NCBI RefSeq assembly: GCF_016313185.1
Contig: NZ_CP066218.1
Coordinates: 3,348,001-3,412,000 of the forward strand
DNA from: Mycolicibacterium baixiangningiae
GTDB lineage: Bacteria > Actinomycetota > Actinomycetes > Mycobacteriales > Mycobacteriaceae
Direction: 5' to 3'
Length of the DNA: 64,000 nt
This document shows, in pieces, positions 16,056 through 29,699 of the stretch. The stretch's first letter is position 1. Every line of letters begins with the position of its first letter. The notes under the pieces are model-generated. The model was not told the DNA's origin, did not search any database, and saw nothing but the letters and a program-made list of their open reading frames with translations. Made by a program: the position numbers and the translations under genes.

Positions 16056-18860
16056 TTAGCCGCTGTTGCGCAGCGCGGTCGCCAACCCGCTCATGGTGAG
16101 CAGGATGCCCCGCTGCACCAACTCGTCCTCGTCGCCGGACCGGTACCGGCGCAGCAGCTCGACCTGTAGGTGGTTGAGCGGTTCGAGGTAGGGGAACCGA
16201 TTGAACACCGACCGCGCCAGCGCCGGGTTGTCGGCGAGCAGATCGTCCTGGCCGGTGACGAGCCGGTGCATGCGAATGGTGCGCTCGTGCTCTTCCGCGA
16301 TCTTGTCGAACACCCGGCGCCGCAGGGCCTCGTCGGAGACCAGTTCGGAATACCGCGCGGCCAGACCGAGATCCGACTTCGCCAGCACCTGCGCCATGTT
16401 GGACAGCACCGTGCGGAAGAACGGCCAGCGCCGGTAGAGATCCTGCAGCACCTCCAGCCGGTCCTCACCGTCGGCCTCCCCTTCGGCAATGTACTGCTCG
16501 AACGCGCTGCCGGTGCCGTACCAGCCGGGCAGCATGACCCGTGACTGGCTCCAGGCGAGCACCCACGGAATGGCACGCAGATCGGAGATCGACGTCGTCG
16601 GCTTGCGCGAGGCCGGCCTGCTGCCGATGTTGAGCGCCCCGATCTCACTCACCGGCGTGGACGCCTTGAAGTAGTCGACGAATCCCGGTGTCTCGTGGAC
16701 GAGTTCGGCATACGCGCGCTGGGCCCGCGACGCGAGGTCGTCGAGCACCTCGTAGGCGCTGTTGGCGAGTCCCCCAAGACCTTCGATGTCGAGCAGCGTC
16801 GACTCCAGCGTCGCGGCCACCAGCGTCTCGAGGTTGCGGTGGGCGGTGCGCGGTTCGGCGTACTTGGCGGCGATCACCTCACCCTGTTCGGTGATCCGCA
16901 GCGAACCGTTCACCGCGCCCGGCGGTTGGGCCAGGATCGCGTCGTAACTCGGTCCACCGCCGCGGCCGACGGTGCCACCGCGGCCGTGGAAGAGCCGCAG
17001 CCGGATCCCGGTTTTGCGGGCCGATTCGACGAGGTCGAGTTCGGCTCGGTAGAGCGCCCAGTTCGCGGCGAGGTATCCGCCGTCCTTGTTCGAGTCTGAG
17101 TAGCCGAGCATGACCTCCTGGCTGTCGCCCCGGGCGGTGACCATCCCGCGGTACAGCGGAAGGTCGAGGGCCGCCTCGAGGATCGACGATCCGCGCTGCA
17201 GGTCGTCGATCGTCTCGAACAGCGGAACGATGCCCACCGGCGCATACGGTTCGTCTCCCGAGACGTCAAGCAGCCCGGCCTCTTTGAGCAGGACCGCCGC
17301 CTCGAGCATGTCCGACACCGACTCGCACATCGAGATGACGTAGTTGGGCACCGCTCGCGCCCCGAACACCCGCACCGCGCGTGCCGCCGCCCGGACGATG
17401 CCCAGTTCCTTGTGCGCCAGCTCCGACAGCTCGGCCCGCTCGGAAGTCAGCGGGCGGCGGGTGGCGAGCTCGGCGGCCAGCAACTCGATACGTTCCGGTT
17501 CCGGCAGCGACGCGTAGTCGTCGTGCACCCCGGCCCACGCGAACAGCTCGGCCACGACCTCCTCGTGCACGTCGGAGTTCTGTCGCATGTCCAGGCCGGA
17601 CAGGTGGAAACCGAACACGCGCACGGCTTCTCGGAGCCGTAACAGCCGGTCGTCGGCCAGTACGGCGCTACCGTGGGCTCGCAGCGACGCGTCGACGACA
17701 TCCAGATCCGCCAACAACTCGGCGGGCGACTCGTAGCGGTCCAGCCCGAGGTCGAGCTCGTGTTCGGGTTGGCTCTCCAGGATGTCGCCGGCAGTGGCGG
17801 TGAGCCTGCCGTGAATCACCCGCAGCGCCCGACGGTACGGCTCGTCGGCGCGGGCGGACTCGTGACACGCATCGGCGAGCGCGGCGAGTTCGTCGCTGAC
17901 GTGGACCAGCCGCGCCGACATGGACAGTTCCTGTTGGAGCGCGGTCAACTCGACGAAATAGTGTTCGAGTGCGGTGTAGGCGGCGCGAGAGGTGGCCAGG
18001 CGGACCACGTCTGCGGTGACGTTGGGGTTGCCGTCCCGGTCGCCGCCGATCCACGAGCCCGGCCGCAGGATTGGTTCGGACAGCAGGTCGGCATCGGGCC
18101 ACCTGGCCTGCAGCGCCGACCGCACCTCGGCGTTGACGCGCGGGATGACGTCGAAGAACGCCGCCCGGTAGTAGCGCAGGCCGGTCTCGATCTCGTCCTG
18201 GATCTTCAAGCGTGACAACCGGATCAGCGCGGTCTGCCACAGCGTGAGGATGTGCCGGCGCAGCTCGAGTTCGACGTCGCGGCCGTCGTCGGTGGTGTCG
18301 TTCCCGTGGGCCCGCAGGCGCATGAGTTCGGTGATGCGGTGCTGGGTGTCGAAGACCGTGCGCCTGCGGGTCTCGGTCGGATGCGCGGTGATGACCGGTG
18401 ACACCAGGGCCCCGGCCAGCGCCGTGGCCACCTGGCCGGAATCGAGTTGTGCAGAGTCGAGTTTCGCGTATGTCGCGGCGAGGCTGCTGTTCTGGGGCGG
18501 TTCGCCCGCCGCCACGTGGACGGCGCGGCGGCGTTCGCGGTGGATGTCCTCGGCCACGTTGGCCAACAAAGCGAAGTGCGTGAACGCGCGGATGACGGGG
18601 ATCGCGGAGCGCACCCCGATGCCGTCGAACATTCCGGCGAGTTCGGCGCGGTCGATCTCTGAGCGGCGCACCCGGAAGGACTCCACCCGGGCGCGTTCGA
18701 CGAGGTCGAAGACGTCCTCGCCGTTCTGTTCGCGCACCGTGTCGCCGAGGATGGCACCCAACAGCCGGATGTCTTCCCGCATCGGCTCGCTGGCTTCGCG
18801 ACCTACCTCGGTACGGGTCACCGAGCCGATCGGTTCGAGCGCTTCTGGGAGGTCAGCCAT
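16056..18860 (-). CDS. ppc: Phosphoenolpyruvate carboxylase
   Basis: Carboxylates phosphoenolpyruvate to oxaloacetate, an anaplerotic step. The 934-residue protein has the first active-site motif [13 protein letters not shown] with its catalytic His, the [13 protein letters not shown] block, [15 protein letters not shown], and the glycine-rich [15 protein letters not shown] loop. It ends in the family-typical ...[14 protein letters not shown]. Start is the ATG at 18860 (MADLPEAL); a longer frame to 18896 adds residues not expected. It stands alone, 72 bp downstream of secG on the same strand. Confidence 0.96.
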   Translation of the reverse strand: MADLPEALEPIGSVTRTEVGREASEPMREDIRLLGAILGDTVREQNGEDVFDLVERARVESFRVRRSEIDRAELAGMFDGIGVRSAIPVIRAFTHFALLANVAEDIHRERRRAVHVAAGEPPQNSSLAATYAKLDSAQLDSGQVATALAGALVSPVITAHPTETRRRTVFDTQHRITELMRLRAHGNDTTDDGRDVELELRRHILTLWQTALIRLSRLKIQDEIETGLRYYRAAFFDVIPRVNAEVRSALQARWPDADLLSEPILRPGSWIGGDRDGNPNVTADVVRLATSRAAYTALEHYFVELTALQQELSMSARLVHVSDELAALADACHESARADEPYRRALRVIHGRLTATAGDILESQPEHELDLGLDRYESPAELLADLDVVDASLRAHGSAVLADDRLLRLREAVRVFGFHLSGLDMRQNSDVHEEVVAELFAWAGVHDDYASLPEPERIELLAAELATRRPLTSERAELSELAHKELGIVRAAARAVRVFGARAVPNYVISMCESVSDMLEAAVLLKEAGLLDVSGDEPYAPVGIVPLFETIDDLQRGSSILEAALDLPLYRGMVTARGDSQEVMLGYSDSNKDGGYLAANWALYRAELDLVESARKTGIRLRLFHGRGGTVGRGGGPSYDAILAQPPGAVNGSLRITEQGEVIAAKYAEPRTAHRNLETLVAATLESTLLDIEGLGGLANSAYEVLDDLASRAQRAYAELVHETPGFVDYFKASTPVSEIGALNIGSRPASRKPTTSISDLRAIPWVLAWSQSRVMLPGWYGTGSAFEQYIAEGEADGEDRLEVLQDLYRRWPFFRTVLSNMAQVLAKSDLGLAARYSELVSDEALRRRVFDKIAEEHERTIRMHRLVTGQDDLLADNPALARSVFNRFPYLEPLNHLQVELLRRYRSGDEDELVQRGILLTMSGLATALRNSG

Positions 18861-18932
18861 GCGTTCCAGTATCGGTGCCCCGCGGACCCGCCGCATGGCG
18901 GGCGCGTTCGCGGCACCCCGCCTGTGACCGGG

Positions 18933-19166
18933 TCAGCTGTACTTGATCTGCAGTGCGACGCCGACGATCGAGACCACCCAGATACCGACCACGAACAAGG
19001 TCAGCCGGTCGAGGTTCTTCTCGACGACCGTGGAGCCCGAGAGGCTCGACTGGACACCGCCACCGAACAGGGTCGACAGACCGCCGCCCTTGGCGCGATG
19101 CAGCAGCACCAGAAGCACCACCAGCAAGCTGGTGACGATCAACGTGATCTGCAGCGCTAAAACCAT
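18933..19166 (-). CDS. secG: Preprotein translocase subunit SecG
   Basis: A 77-residue accessory subunit of the SecYEG channel. Two membrane helices (about residues 3-23 and 53-73) flank the conserved cytoplasmic loop HRAKGGGLSTLFGGGVQSSL. It sits directly after tpiA, the conserved tpiA-secG order in actinobacteria. Confidence 0.95.
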   Translation of the reverse strand: MVLALQITLIVTSLLVVLLVLLHRAKGGGLSTLFGGGVQSSLSGSTVVEKNLDRLTLFVVGIWVVSIVGVALQIKYS

Positions 19167-19196
19167 GGGGGACAGCTTACAGGCCGCGTGGAGCGG

Positions 19197-19982
19197 TCAA
19201 GGTAGCGGCCCACCTGCGGCGATCGCCGACAAGATGGCGAATTGTTCGCCGTCGAGCGAGGCACCGCCCACCAGCGCGCCGTCCACATCCTCCTGCGCGA
19301 CGATCTCGCCGACGTTCTTGGCACTGACCGAACCGCCGTAGAGCACGCGGACCCCGGCGGCCAGCTGCGGCGAGGACAGCTTGCCGAGCTCGTCCCGGAT
19401 CGCCTTGCACACCTCCTGCGCGTCGGCGGCGCTGGCCACCCGGCCGGTTCCGATCGCCCAGACCGGTTCGTATGCGATGACAGCCTGACCGATCTGCTCC
19501 GAGGTCAGGCCCGCCAGCGAACCACGCAGCTGCTCGACGTTGTGCTCGACGTGGTTGCCCGCCTCACGCACCTCGAGGTGCTCACCGATGCAGACGATCG
19601 GCGTGATGCCGTGCCGGAATGCTGCGGTGGCCTTGGCGGCCACCAGCGCGTCGTCTTCGTGGTGATAGGTGCGGCGCTCCGAGTGCCCGACGACGGCGAA
19701 GGTGCAGCCCAGCTTGGCCAGGAACGCCCCGCTGATCTCGCCGGTGTAGGCGCCGGAGTCGTGCTGGGAGACGTCCTGGGCGCCGTACGTCAGGCGCAGC
19801 CTGTCGCCGTCGACCAGGGTCTGCACGCTGCGCAGGTCGGTGAACGGCGGGATCACCGTCACGTCCACCTTGTCGAAGTACTTGTCCGGCAGCGAGAAGG
19901 CGATCTTCTGTACCAGTGCGATGGCCTCGAAGTGGTTGAGGTTCATCTTCCAGTTGCCGGCGATCAGCGGCTTACGGGCCAT
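19197..19982 (-). CDS. tpiA: Triosephosphate isomerase
   Basis: Interconverts glyceraldehyde-3-phosphate and dihydroxyacetone phosphate. The 261-residue protein shows [13 protein letters not shown] (Lys/Asn), [11 protein letters not shown] (His) and the catalytic-Glu motif [13 protein letters not shown]. The phosphate-binding [11 protein letters not shown] follows near the C-terminus. It starts 3 bp after pgk and is part of the gap-pgk-tpiA-secG run. Confidence 0.97.
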   Translation of the reverse strand: MARKPLIAGNWKMNLNHFEAIALVQKIAFSLPDKYFDKVDVTVIPPFTDLRSVQTLVDGDRLRLTYGAQDVSQHDSGAYTGEISGAFLAKLGCTFAVVGHSERRTYHHEDDALVAAKATAAFRHGITPIVCIGEHLEVREAGNHVEHNVEQLRGSLAGLTSEQIGQAVIAYEPVWAIGTGRVASAADAQEVCKAIRDELGKLSSPQLAAGVRVLYGGSVSAKNVGEIVAQEDVDGALVGGASLDGEQFAILSAIAAGGPLP

Positions 19983-19985
19983 GGG

Positions 19986-22300
<2,315 letters not shown>

Positions 22301-22338
22301 CCAGCCTAGTGGGGCCGGTTTTTCCGTGCGCGGGCTGG

Positions 22339-23031
22339 TCAGTGCACGGCCAGGGTCTGGTCGGCGTACGGATTGCCGAGCCATTTCCGGCGGATCTGCT
22401 GCAGGGTGCCCGCTTCCTCCAACTCGGCCTGCGCGACGGCGATCCGGCTCAGCATCTGCTGATCGTGGTCGGCGACCGCGACCGCGACGTTCTCGACGGA
22501 CAGGCCCTTCTGCACGACGTCGACACCGGTGAGCGGTTTGGTCAGCTCGGTGAGTACCGGGGCGAGCGCGATGAACGCGTCGCAGTCACCGATGGGCAGT
22601 CCCGCCTGGTCGCACACGGCGACCGCCTTCGCCCGGCCCTCGGCGACGAGCCGCTCGGCGATCGGCCGGCCGGTGCTGCCCCGCCGTACGCCGATCGTGA
22701 GGCCGCCGAGGTCGTCGACGGAGTGCACGTGTGGGTGCCGCCCGGTGTCGGCCGCGAGCGCCTGGCCGGTGATCAGGTAGGGCGGCGCGAAGGTCGCCCT
22801 CTTCTCCCGCTCGGGGGTGACGGTGGCGCCGCCCGTCACGCAGTCGACGTCACCGGCCGCGAGCGCGTCGAAGAGGGCGTCGAAAGTCTCGTGACCGACG
22901 AACTCCACCTCGTCGCCCAAGGAGCTCGCGATCGCGGACATGAGGTCGATGTCGAGTCCGGCGGGCTCGCCGCCGTCGCCCTGCGTGAACGGCGGGACCG
23001 GGACCATGACGCCGACTCTGAGAGTGCCCAT
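22339..23031 (-). CDS. Periplasmic-binding-protein-like protein (family 3 type) without signal peptide
   Basis: The 230-residue protein has the whole family-3 solute-binding fold: TLRVGVMVPVPPFTQGDGGE, GLDIDLMSAIASSLGDEVEF, VDCVTGGATVTPEREKRATF, LGGLTIGVRRGSTGRPI and a C-terminal LEEAGTLQQIRRKWLG. These normally bind amino acids outside the membrane for an ABC importer. Here the mature-type sequence starts at once (MGTLRV), with no signal peptide or lipobox, even if the frame is extended to 23085. No permease or ATPase gene is nearby. It may be cytoplasmic or a sensor; start at ATG 23031 is chosen on homology. Confidence 0.75.
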   Translation of the reverse strand: MGTLRVGVMVPVPPFTQGDGGEPAGLDIDLMSAIASSLGDEVEFVGHETFDALFDALAAGDVDCVTGGATVTPEREKRATFAPPYLITGQALAADTGRHPHVHSVDDLGGLTIGVRRGSTGRPIAERLVAEGRAKAVAVCDQAGLPIGDCDAFIALAPVLTELTKPLTGVDVVQKGLSVENVAVAVADHDQQMLSRIAVAQAELEEAGTLQQIRRKWLGNPYADQTLAVH

Positions 23032-23070
23032 ATCGGCCACGGTAGTCCGATCAATGTCGGTGGGTCTCGA

Positions 23071-23076
23071 TAGAAT
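23071..23076 (+). promoter_or_regulatory. -10 hexamer for the HNH gene (probably leaderless)
   Basis: TAGAAT at 23071-23076 lies only 7 bp before the ATG at 23084. In mycobacteria a -10 hexamer at this distance commonly gives a leaderless transcript. No ribosome binding site precedes the ATG, consistent with that reading. Confidence 0.45.
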
Positions 23077-23083
23077 CGCACAC

Positions 23084-24664
23084 ATGTTCGATGAATCCTC
23101 GTCAGACGAGTTGGTGGCGGTTATCGCTGACTCCTATCGTGAGGAGTCGAAGCTGGTGGGGCGCCGGTTGGCGGCGGTGGCGGAGTTGTTGGGTCGGCGC
23201 ACGTGGGAGGCTGAGTCCGAGGACCCCGACTGCGGTTACATGATCGTGACGGGGTTGCAGCGCACCAGCGCCGAAGTGGCTGCGGCGATGAATCTGCCCC
23301 CGGGTACGGCCAGCACGCTGGTGGCCAACGCCGAAGCCTTGGACAGCCGCTTCTCGAAAGTCATGGCGGTGCTGTCGGCGGGGGACACTGATTGGCGCAC
23401 GGTGCAGATCATTCTCAAGCGCACCGAACTGGTTCGGGATTTGTCGGTGCTCGCCGCCCTCGACAGCAGGTTGTCGGCCGGGGTGGCGCGCTGGCAGTCG
23501 TGGTCACGTAAACGGGTCAACAACACTGTCGACGCCGCGGTACGCGCGTTGGATCCCGATGCCATCCGGGAACGCGAAACCGCTGAAGACAATCGGCATT
23601 TCGACGTCATCCCGGTGGGGAACGGCACCGCCAAAGTCGACGGGGTCCTCGACGCGGAATCGGCGGTGATCGTGGATGAGAAGATCGCCGCCCTGGCCAA
23701 CGGGGTGTGCCCGCAGGATCCGCGCACCCTGGACCAGCGGCGCGCCGATGCGGTGACGGCGATGGCCCAAGGCATCACGCTGGCGTGCCGATGCCCCGCC
23801 TGCTCGAACGCCGACACACCCGCGCCGACCGTGGACGAGGCACGAGGCGTGCGGACGGTGATCAACGTGATCGCCGACCAATCCACCGTGCTGGGTATCG
23901 GGAACAAGCCCGGGTATCTGGCCGGGTTCGGGGTGATCGACGCCGAGGTGGTGCGGCGCATGGTCGAGCGGGCCACCTTGCGGGTGCTCACCGTGCCGAC
24001 CGTGCCCGCCGAGGAGATGAGGCGCTATCAGCCGACGGCGGCGGTGGAACGGTTTGTGCGGATGCGGGATCTGACGTGCCGGTTCCCGGGGTGTGACCGC
24101 CCCGCCGAACGCTGCGATCTGGACCATACGATTCCGTTCAACCATGTCGACCCGTCCAAGGGTGGCTTCACCACCCCGAACAATCTGAAATGCCTGTGCC
24201 GCCAACATCATCGGCTCAAAACGTTCGACAACGGGTGGCATGATGTGCAATTGCCCGACGGCACCATTGTGTGGACGTCACCGACCGGGCGGATGTACTG
24301 CACCGCTCCCGGCGGCATCGAATTGTTCCCCCGGATGGGACCACCGGCGTGTGTGGAGCCAAAAGCACGCCGACGCAACCTGTCTCGGGAACGCGCAAAA
24401 CGTACCGCCCGTACCCGGGAGCGCAACCGCACCCTGCGGCCGATCAACGCCGAAGCCCGGCGGGTGGCCTACGCCCGTGAACGCGAGATCGAATACCGCA
24501 AAGACCGCAACCGACAACGCAACACACTGATGTTCTTCAAAGGACACCGCCACAGCAAGAGTCCCTACATGCGCTGGGTCAACGACCCCTACGAATCCGA
24601 AACACTCCCACCGGACTGGCAGCCCCCGCCAGAACCGCCAACCCCCGACGAATGCCCGTTCTGA
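23084..24664 (+). CDS. 13E12-family protein (DUF222) with HNH nuclease domain
   Basis: A 526-residue member of the 13E12 repeat family, present in many copies in mycobacteria. The N-terminal DUF222 region (about 1-310) includes MNLPPGTASTLVANAEAL and WRTVQIILKRTELV. The HNH domain at about 325-385 reads CRFPGCDRPAERCDLDHTIP, then NLKCLCRQHHRLKT, retaining Cys ligands, the DH pair, Asn and His, so the nuclease centre looks intact. The C-terminus is basic and ends in a proline-rich tail. Family members are suspected mobile or homing-like elements, but no activity is established. Confidence 0.9.
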   Translation: MFDESSSDELVAVIADSYREESKLVGRRLAAVAELLGRRTWEAESEDPDCGYMIVTGLQRTSAEVAAAMNLPPGTASTLVANAEALDSRFSKVMAVLSAGDTDWRTVQIILKRTELVRDLSVLAALDSRLSAGVARWQSWSRKRVNNTVDAAVRALDPDAIRERETAEDNRHFDVIPVGNGTAKVDGVLDAESAVIVDEKIAALANGVCPQDPRTLDQRRADAVTAMAQGITLACRCPACSNADTPAPTVDEARGVRTVINVIADQSTVLGIGNKPGYLAGFGVIDAEVVRRMVERATLRVLTVPTVPAEEMRRYQPTAAVERFVRMRDLTCRFPGCDRPAERCDLDHTIPFNHVDPSKGGFTTPNNLKCLCRQHHRLKTFDNGWHDVQLPDGTIVWTSPTGRMYCTAPGGIELFPRMGPPACVEPKARRRNLSRERAKRTARTRERNRTLRPINAEARRVAYAREREIEYRKDRNRQRNTLMFFKGHRHSKSPYMRWVNDPYESETLPPDWQPPPEPPTPDECPF

Positions 24665-24668
24665 CCTA

Positions 24669-25652
24669 TCAGGCGTCTTCGAGCAGGTCCGGGGTCACGG
24701 CGGACTCGGTGTCCGGGATGCCGTCCTGCTTGGCCTTGCGGTCTGCCATCGACAGCAGTCGCCGAATACGCCCTGCCACAGCGTCTTTCGTCATCGGCGG
24801 ATCGGCGAGCCGGCCCAGTTCCTCCAGCGAGGCCTGCCGGTGCTCGACCCGCAGTTTGCCCGCAGTGGCCAGATGGTCGGGCACCGTGTCGCCGAGGATG
24901 TAGAGCGCCCGCTCCACCCGAGCGGCCGCCGCCACCGCTGCGCGCGCGGAACGGCGCAGGTTCGCATCGTCGAAGTTCGCCAACCGGTTGGCGGTCGCCC
25001 GCACTTCGCGCCGCATCCGGCGCTCTTCCCACGTCAGCCGGGTGTCCTGGGCGCCCATCCGGGTCAACAGCGCACCGATGGCCTCCCCGTCGCGCACCAC
25101 CACCCGGTCGCTGCCGCGCACCTCGCGCGCCTTGGCGCTCACCCCGAGCCTGCGGGCCGCCCCGACCAGTGCCAGCGCGGCCTCGGGTCCCGGGCAGCTC
25201 ACCTCGAGCGCCGAGGAGCGCCCCGGTTCGGTGAGCGAACCGTGCGCCAGGAATGCGCCGCGCCAGGCTGCCTCCGCATCGCCCACACTGCCGCCGACCA
25301 CCTGAGCGGGCAGGCCCCGCACCGGCCGGCCCCGCAGATCCAGCAGACCCGTCTGGCGTGCGAGCGCCTCCCCGTCCTTGGCCACCCGCACCACATACCG
25401 GGTGCCCTTGCGAATTCCGCTGGCCGACAACATGTGTACGACAGCGTTGTAGCCGTACAGGTCGTAGATGTCCTTGCGCAGCCGGCGGGCGATGATGCCG
25501 AGGTCGACCTCGGCCTCCACGACCACCCGGCCGGACACGATGTGCAGCCCCCCGGCGAAGCGCAGCAGCGACGCGACCTCGGCGCGGCGAGCGCTGACCG
25601 AATTCACCACGAGTCGGCTCAGCTCGTCTTTCACCTCGGCTGTCATCGCCAC
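24669..25652 (-). CDS. whiA: WhiA sporulation/cell-division regulator homologue
   Basis: A 327-residue DNA-binding protein with an N-terminal LAGLIDADG-like fold ([34 protein letters not shown]) and a C-terminal helix-turn-helix ([20 protein letters not shown]). In Streptomyces it activates division genes; the mycobacterial role is less clear. It begins [16 protein letters not shown], as in M. tuberculosis Rv1423. It overlaps cuvA by 10 bp and is last in uvrC-rapZ-cuvA-whiA. Confidence 0.95.
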   Translation of the reverse strand: MAMTAEVKDELSRLVVNSVSARRAEVASLLRFAGGLHIVSGRVVVEAEVDLGIIARRLRKDIYDLYGYNAVVHMLSASGIRKGTRYVVRVAKDGEALARQTGLLDLRGRPVRGLPAQVVGGSVGDAEAAWRGAFLAHGSLTEPGRSSALEVSCPGPEAALALVGAARRLGVSAKAREVRGSDRVVVRDGEAIGALLTRMGAQDTRLTWEERRMRREVRATANRLANFDDANLRRSARAAVAAAARVERALYILGDTVPDHLATAGKLRVEHRQASLEELGRLADPPMTKDAVAGRIRRLLSMADRKAKQDGIPDTESAVTPDLLEDA

Positions 25653-26665
25653 GAGTCGTCACCTCTCGGTCGGGTCGAAGTCGGGGTGGAGGCAGTCGGC
25701 ATCCCGTCGCGGTCCCCCACCGCTCCGCGAAGCCGGACACCTTCCAGTGCCGCGGCCAGTCTTGCCGGATCATGTAAAGGTGTACCAGGTCGGCAGACGT
25801 CGGCGAACTCCACTCGGGCATCGAGAATCTTCGCCGTCCGGCTCAGCTGCTCCCGTTCCCGATCGCTGGGCACCCGGCTGGCCTCCACGATGATGTCGTG
25901 CACGGTGAAGTTCGGCGCATGCTGCGACAAGACGTGGATGTGCCGCTCGACCGAGAACCCGGCGGTCTCCCCCGGCTCGGCCGCCAGGTTGAGCACCAGC
26001 GCCCGACGCGCCGCGGTGGCACGCAGGGCCGCGGCCAGCTCCGGCACCAGCACGTGCGGGATGACGCTGGTGAACCACGACCCGGGCCCGAGCACCACCA
26101 GATCGGCCGACATGATCGCGTCGACCGCCTGCCGGGTGGCCGGCGGATTGCCCGGCAGCAGCCGCACCCGGCGCACTTTGCCGACTGTCGTCGCGATCGC
26201 CACCTGTCCGCGGATGACGCGACTCATCCGCGGATCGGATTCCAGCCCGGCGACGTCGGCCTCGATCTGCAGCGCGATCGGGCACATCGGCAGCACCCTG
26301 CCCTTGACGCCGAGCACACGGCCCAGCTCGTCGAGCGCGGCGACCGGATCGGCCAGCACCTCCGAGAGGCCGGCCAGCATCAGGTTGCCGATCGGGTGCC
26401 CGGCCAGCGCTCCGCTGCCACCGAACCGATGCTGGATGATGGTCGCCCAGAGCCGGCCATGCGGGCTGTCGGATGCCAACGCGGCCAACGCCATTCGCAG
26501 ATCCCCCGGCGGCACGACGTCGAGTTCGCTGCGCAGCCGGCCCGAGGAGCCGCCGTCGTCGGCGACGGTGACCACCGCGGTGACGTGCGGGGTGAGCCGG
26601 CGTGCGGCGGACAGCGTCGCGTACAGCCCGTGCCCACCGCCGAGGGCGACGATACGCGGGCTCAT
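25643..26665 (-). CDS. cuvA: YvcK/CuvA family gluconeogenesis and cell-wall factor
   Basis: A 340-residue member of the CofD/YvcK fold family (Rv1422 type). It opens [20 protein letters not shown], the nucleotide-sugar-binding glycine loop, then [18 protein letters not shown] and [12 protein letters not shown]. YvcK proteins bind UDP-sugars and support cell-wall synthesis during growth on gluconeogenic carbon. It overlaps both neighbours (rapZ by 4 bp, whiA by 10 bp). Confidence 0.93.
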   Translation of the reverse strand: MSPRIVALGGGHGLYATLSAARRLTPHVTAVVTVADDGGSSGRLRSELDVVPPGDLRMALAALASDSPHGRLWATIIQHRFGGSGALAGHPIGNLMLAGLSEVLADPVAALDELGRVLGVKGRVLPMCPIALQIEADVAGLESDPRMSRVIRGQVAIATTVGKVRRVRLLPGNPPATRQAVDAIMSADLVVLGPGSWFTSVIPHVLVPELAAALRATAARRALVLNLAAEPGETAGFSVERHIHVLSQHAPNFTVHDIIVEASRVPSDREREQLSRTAKILDARVEFADVCRPGTPLHDPARLAAALEGVRLRGAVGDRDGMPTASTPTSTRPRGDDSWR

Positions 26666-27573
26666 TCGCGGCCCAGATCCCGGTGCAGCACCCGCACCGT
26701 GAGCTCGTCACCGCCTTGCAAGCGCCCCGCCAACGCTTCGGCCATCGCCACACTGCGGTGTTTGCCGCCGGTGCAACCGATCGCGACGGTCATGTAGCGC
26801 TTCCCCTCCCGCCGGTAACCGTCGATCACGACGTTCAGCAGTCGATGGTAAGTGTCGAGAAACTCTTCGGCCCCGGCCTGTCCCAGCACGTAGTCGCGGA
26901 CGTCGGGATGCTGTCCGGTGTGCGGGCGCAGTGCGTCTACCCAGTGCGGATTGGGCAGGAACCGCACATCCATCACGGTGTCGGCGTCCATCGGCAGCCC
27001 GTATTTGTAGCCGAACGACTCCACCGTGACGTTGGTCTCCGCGACCACCTCTTCACCGAAGGCGCGTTCGATGCTCTCCCGGAGGGCGTGCACCGACAGC
27101 GTCGAGGTGTCGATCACCAGATCCGCCGACGCGCGGACGGAGGCGAGCAGGGCACGCTCCCGCGCGATCCCCTCGGCGAGCGTCTCGCCGCCCTGCAGAG
27201 GGTGGCTGCGCCGGTTCTGCTCGTAGCGGCGCACCAGAATGTCGTCACTGGCCTCGAGGAACAGCACCCGCGGGGCGATGTCGCGGGTCGCCAGCTCACG
27301 ACGCACCCAGTCCAGGTCGCCGGTGAACCCGCGCGATCGCACGTCCATCACCACCGCTAGCTGGGTGATCCGCGAACCCGCGGCCAAGCCGAGTTCCACC
27401 ATGCGGGCGATCAGCTCCGGCGGAAGGTTGTCGGCGACGTACCAGCCAAGGTCCTCGAGCACCTTCGCCGCGGTCCCCCGTCCGGCTCCGGACAGCCCGG
27501 TGACCAGGACGACGTCGATCCCCGAGTGATCGACATCCCCCCGCAACTGTTCGCTCATGTCTGAATCTGTCAT
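26662..27573 (-). CDS. rapZ: RapZ/YvcJ nucleotide-binding protein
   Basis: A 303-residue P-loop protein with a C-terminal RapZ domain ([20 protein letters not shown]). The Walker A loop reads [14 protein letters not shown], with Arg-Gly in place of the usual Lys-Ser; as I remember it the M. tuberculosis copy (Rv1421) shares this, so it is a lineage feature, not a fresh lesion. RapZ proteins hydrolyse nucleotides and in E. coli guide small-RNA decay. It overlaps uvrC and cuvA by 4 bp each. Confidence 0.92.
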   Translation of the reverse strand: MTDSDMSEQLRGDVDHSGIDVVLVTGLSGAGRGTAAKVLEDLGWYVADNLPPELIARMVELGLAAGSRITQLAVVMDVRSRGFTGDLDWVRRELATRDIAPRVLFLEASDDILVRRYEQNRRSHPLQGGETLAEGIARERALLASVRASADLVIDTSTLSVHALRESIERAFGEEVVAETNVTVESFGYKYGLPMDADTVMDVRFLPNPHWVDALRPHTGQHPDVRDYVLGQAGAEEFLDTYHRLLNVVIDGYRREGKRYMTVAIGCTGGKHRSVAMAEALAGRLQGGDELTVRVLHRDLGRE

Positions 27574-29591
27574 CCCGATATCCTGCGTTGATCATCCTCG
27601 ATGACCGCTGCCTCCGCCGCCGAATCGGCTGGCGTGTGCTGTGGCACCCCCAGCGCCTCCAGCACCGCACGCGCGGTGGTCACCCCGATACCCGGCACCG
27701 CCGTGATCTCCTCGACCGACGCCTCCTTCAACCGCGCCACCGAACCGAAGTGCGTGACCAACGCCTTGCGCCGGTGCTCACCGAGCCCGCGCACCGAGTC
27801 CAGCGCCGAGGCCGTCATGCGTTTGGACCGCTTGCTGCGGTGGTAGGCGATCGCGAAGCGGTGCGCCTCGTCGCGCACCCGCTGCAGCAGATAGAGGCCT
27901 TCGCTGTTGCGCGGCATGATCAGCGGCTCGGGTTCGGCGGGCACCCATACCTCCTCGAGGCGTTTGGCCAGCCCGATCACCGCCACATCGCTGATCCCCA
28001 GGTCGTCGAGCACGGCCTGCGCCGCGTTCACCTGCGGTGCGCCGCCGTCGACGACGAACAGGTTGGGGGGATAGGCGAACTTGCGCGACTTCCCCTCCGG
28101 GGACACTTCCGTCGGATGCTGGGTGTCGTGCAGGTGCCGGTAGAAGCGGCGGCGAGTGACCTCGGCGATCGACGCGACGTCATCGCTGCGGCCGTCGCCT
28201 GCGGCTTCGCGGATCGCGTAGTGGCGGTAGTCCGACTTGCGGGGCAGCCCGTCCTCGAACACCACCAGTGACGCCACCACATCGGTGCCCTGTACGTGGC
28301 TGATGTCGACGCATTCGATGCGCAACGGTGCCTCGGCCAGTCCGAGGTTCTCCTGAATGCTCTGCAGCGCAGCGGTTCTCGCCGTGAAGTCTCCGGCACG
28401 CTTGAGTTTGTGCTGAGCGAGGGCGTCCATCGCGTTACGCCTGACCGTATCGGCCAGCGCCTTCTTGTCCCCGCGCTGGGCCACCCGCAGAGACACCCGC
28501 GAGCCGCGCAGGCCGCTCAGCCAGGCGGCCAGTTCGTCGGCGTTGTCCGGCAGACACGGCACCAGCACCTCACGCGGCACCGGATTGGTCGCCTCGTCCA
28601 GGCCGTTGTCGTCCAGGCTGTTGTCGCCGGCCCCGCCGAGCTCGGCCTGATCGCCGTAGAACTGCGTGAGAAACTGTTCGACCAACTGCGCCTGACCGGA
28701 TTCGCCCGGCTCGCCGGGCTTCTCGACGATCCAGCCGCGCTGACCGCGGACCCGGCCGCCGCGGACGTGGAACACCTGCACGGCCGCTTCGAGGTCGTCG
28801 TCGGCGAAGGACACGACGTCGGCGTCGGTCCCGTCGCCGAACACCACCGCCTGCTTCTCCAGGGCCCGCTTGAGAGCCCCGATGTTGTCGCGCAACCGTG
28901 CCGCGCGCTCGAAGTCGAGCTGCTCGGCCGCCTCGGCCATCTGCACTTCCAGGTCGCGGGCCAGGCGGTCGGTCTTGCCGGCCAGGAAGTCGCAGAAGTC
29001 CAGGACGATGCGGCGGTGCTCTTCGGCGCTGACCCGCCCCACGCACGGCGCCGAACACTTGTCGATGTAGCCGAGCAGGCAGGGCCGGTCGATCTGGCTG
29101 TGGCGCTTGAACACTCCGGCCGAGCAGGTGCGAGCGGGGAACACCCGGGTGAGCAGGTCGACGGTCTCACGGATGGCCCACGCATGCGAGTAGGGCCCGA
29201 AGTAGCGCACCCCTTTGCGGCGCGGCCCCCGGTACACCATCAGCCGCGGGTATTCCTCGTTGAGCGTGACGGCCAGCACCGGATAGGACTTGTCGTCGCG
29301 GTACCGGATGTTGAACCGCGGATCGAACTCCTTGATCCAGTTGTACTCGAGCTGCAGCGCCTCGACTTCGGTGGTGACGACCGTCCACTCGACGCTGCCC
29401 GCGGCGGTGACCATCTGCCGGGTGCGCGGGGCCCGGCTCGTGATGTCGGCGAAATACGACGTCAGACGGCTGCGAAGGCTCTTGGCCTTGCCGACATAGA
29501 TCACCCGGCCGTGCGGATCGCGGAACCGGTAGACACCGGGCTGCACGGGGATCGACCCGGGCGCCGGCCGGTACGTCGCTGGATCGGGCAC
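27570..29591 (-). CDS. uvrC: Excinuclease ABC subunit UvrC
   Basis: Nucleotide excision repair nuclease that makes both incisions. The 673-residue protein has the N-terminal GIY-YIG domain ([20 protein letters not shown]), a cysteine cluster near residue 165-190, the UvrB-interaction UVR motif ([20 protein letters not shown]), the RNase H-like C-terminal nuclease ([20 protein letters not shown]) and a final helix-hairpin-helix pair ([19 protein letters not shown]). Start is GTG at 29591. First gene of the uvrC-whiA run. Confidence 0.97.
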   Translation of the reverse strand: MPDPATYRPAPGSIPVQPGVYRFRDPHGRVIYVGKAKSLRSRLTSYFADITSRAPRTRQMVTAAGSVEWTVVTTEVEALQLEYNWIKEFDPRFNIRYRDDKSYPVLAVTLNEEYPRLMVYRGPRRKGVRYFGPYSHAWAIRETVDLLTRVFPARTCSAGVFKRHSQIDRPCLLGYIDKCSAPCVGRVSAEEHRRIVLDFCDFLAGKTDRLARDLEVQMAEAAEQLDFERAARLRDNIGALKRALEKQAVVFGDGTDADVVSFADDDLEAAVQVFHVRGGRVRGQRGWIVEKPGEPGESGQAQLVEQFLTQFYGDQAELGGAGDNSLDDNGLDEATNPVPREVLVPCLPDNADELAAWLSGLRGSRVSLRVAQRGDKKALADTVRRNAMDALAQHKLKRAGDFTARTAALQSIQENLGLAEAPLRIECVDISHVQGTDVVASLVVFEDGLPRKSDYRHYAIREAAGDGRSDDVASIAEVTRRRFYRHLHDTQHPTEVSPEGKSRKFAYPPNLFVVDGGAPQVNAAQAVLDDLGISDVAVIGLAKRLEEVWVPAEPEPLIMPRNSEGLYLLQRVRDEAHRFAIAYHRSKRSKRMTASALDSVRGLGEHRRKALVTHFGSVARLKEASVEEITAVPGIGVTTARAVLEALGVPQHTPADSAAEAAVIEDDQRRISG

Positions 29592-29699
29592 GCTCCCAGG
29601 TTACTGCCGAGGGTCCGACAGCTCGGCGCCGCGCGACACGGAAAAGAGGACCGCCGCGACCCGGGGACAGGCCGCGCGTGACTCAGCTACCGTCGAAGG

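Noticed and set aside
18861..18896. Upstream extension of ppc ([12 protein letters not shown]).
   Set aside because: Not typical of the family; MADLPEAL at 18860 is the better start.
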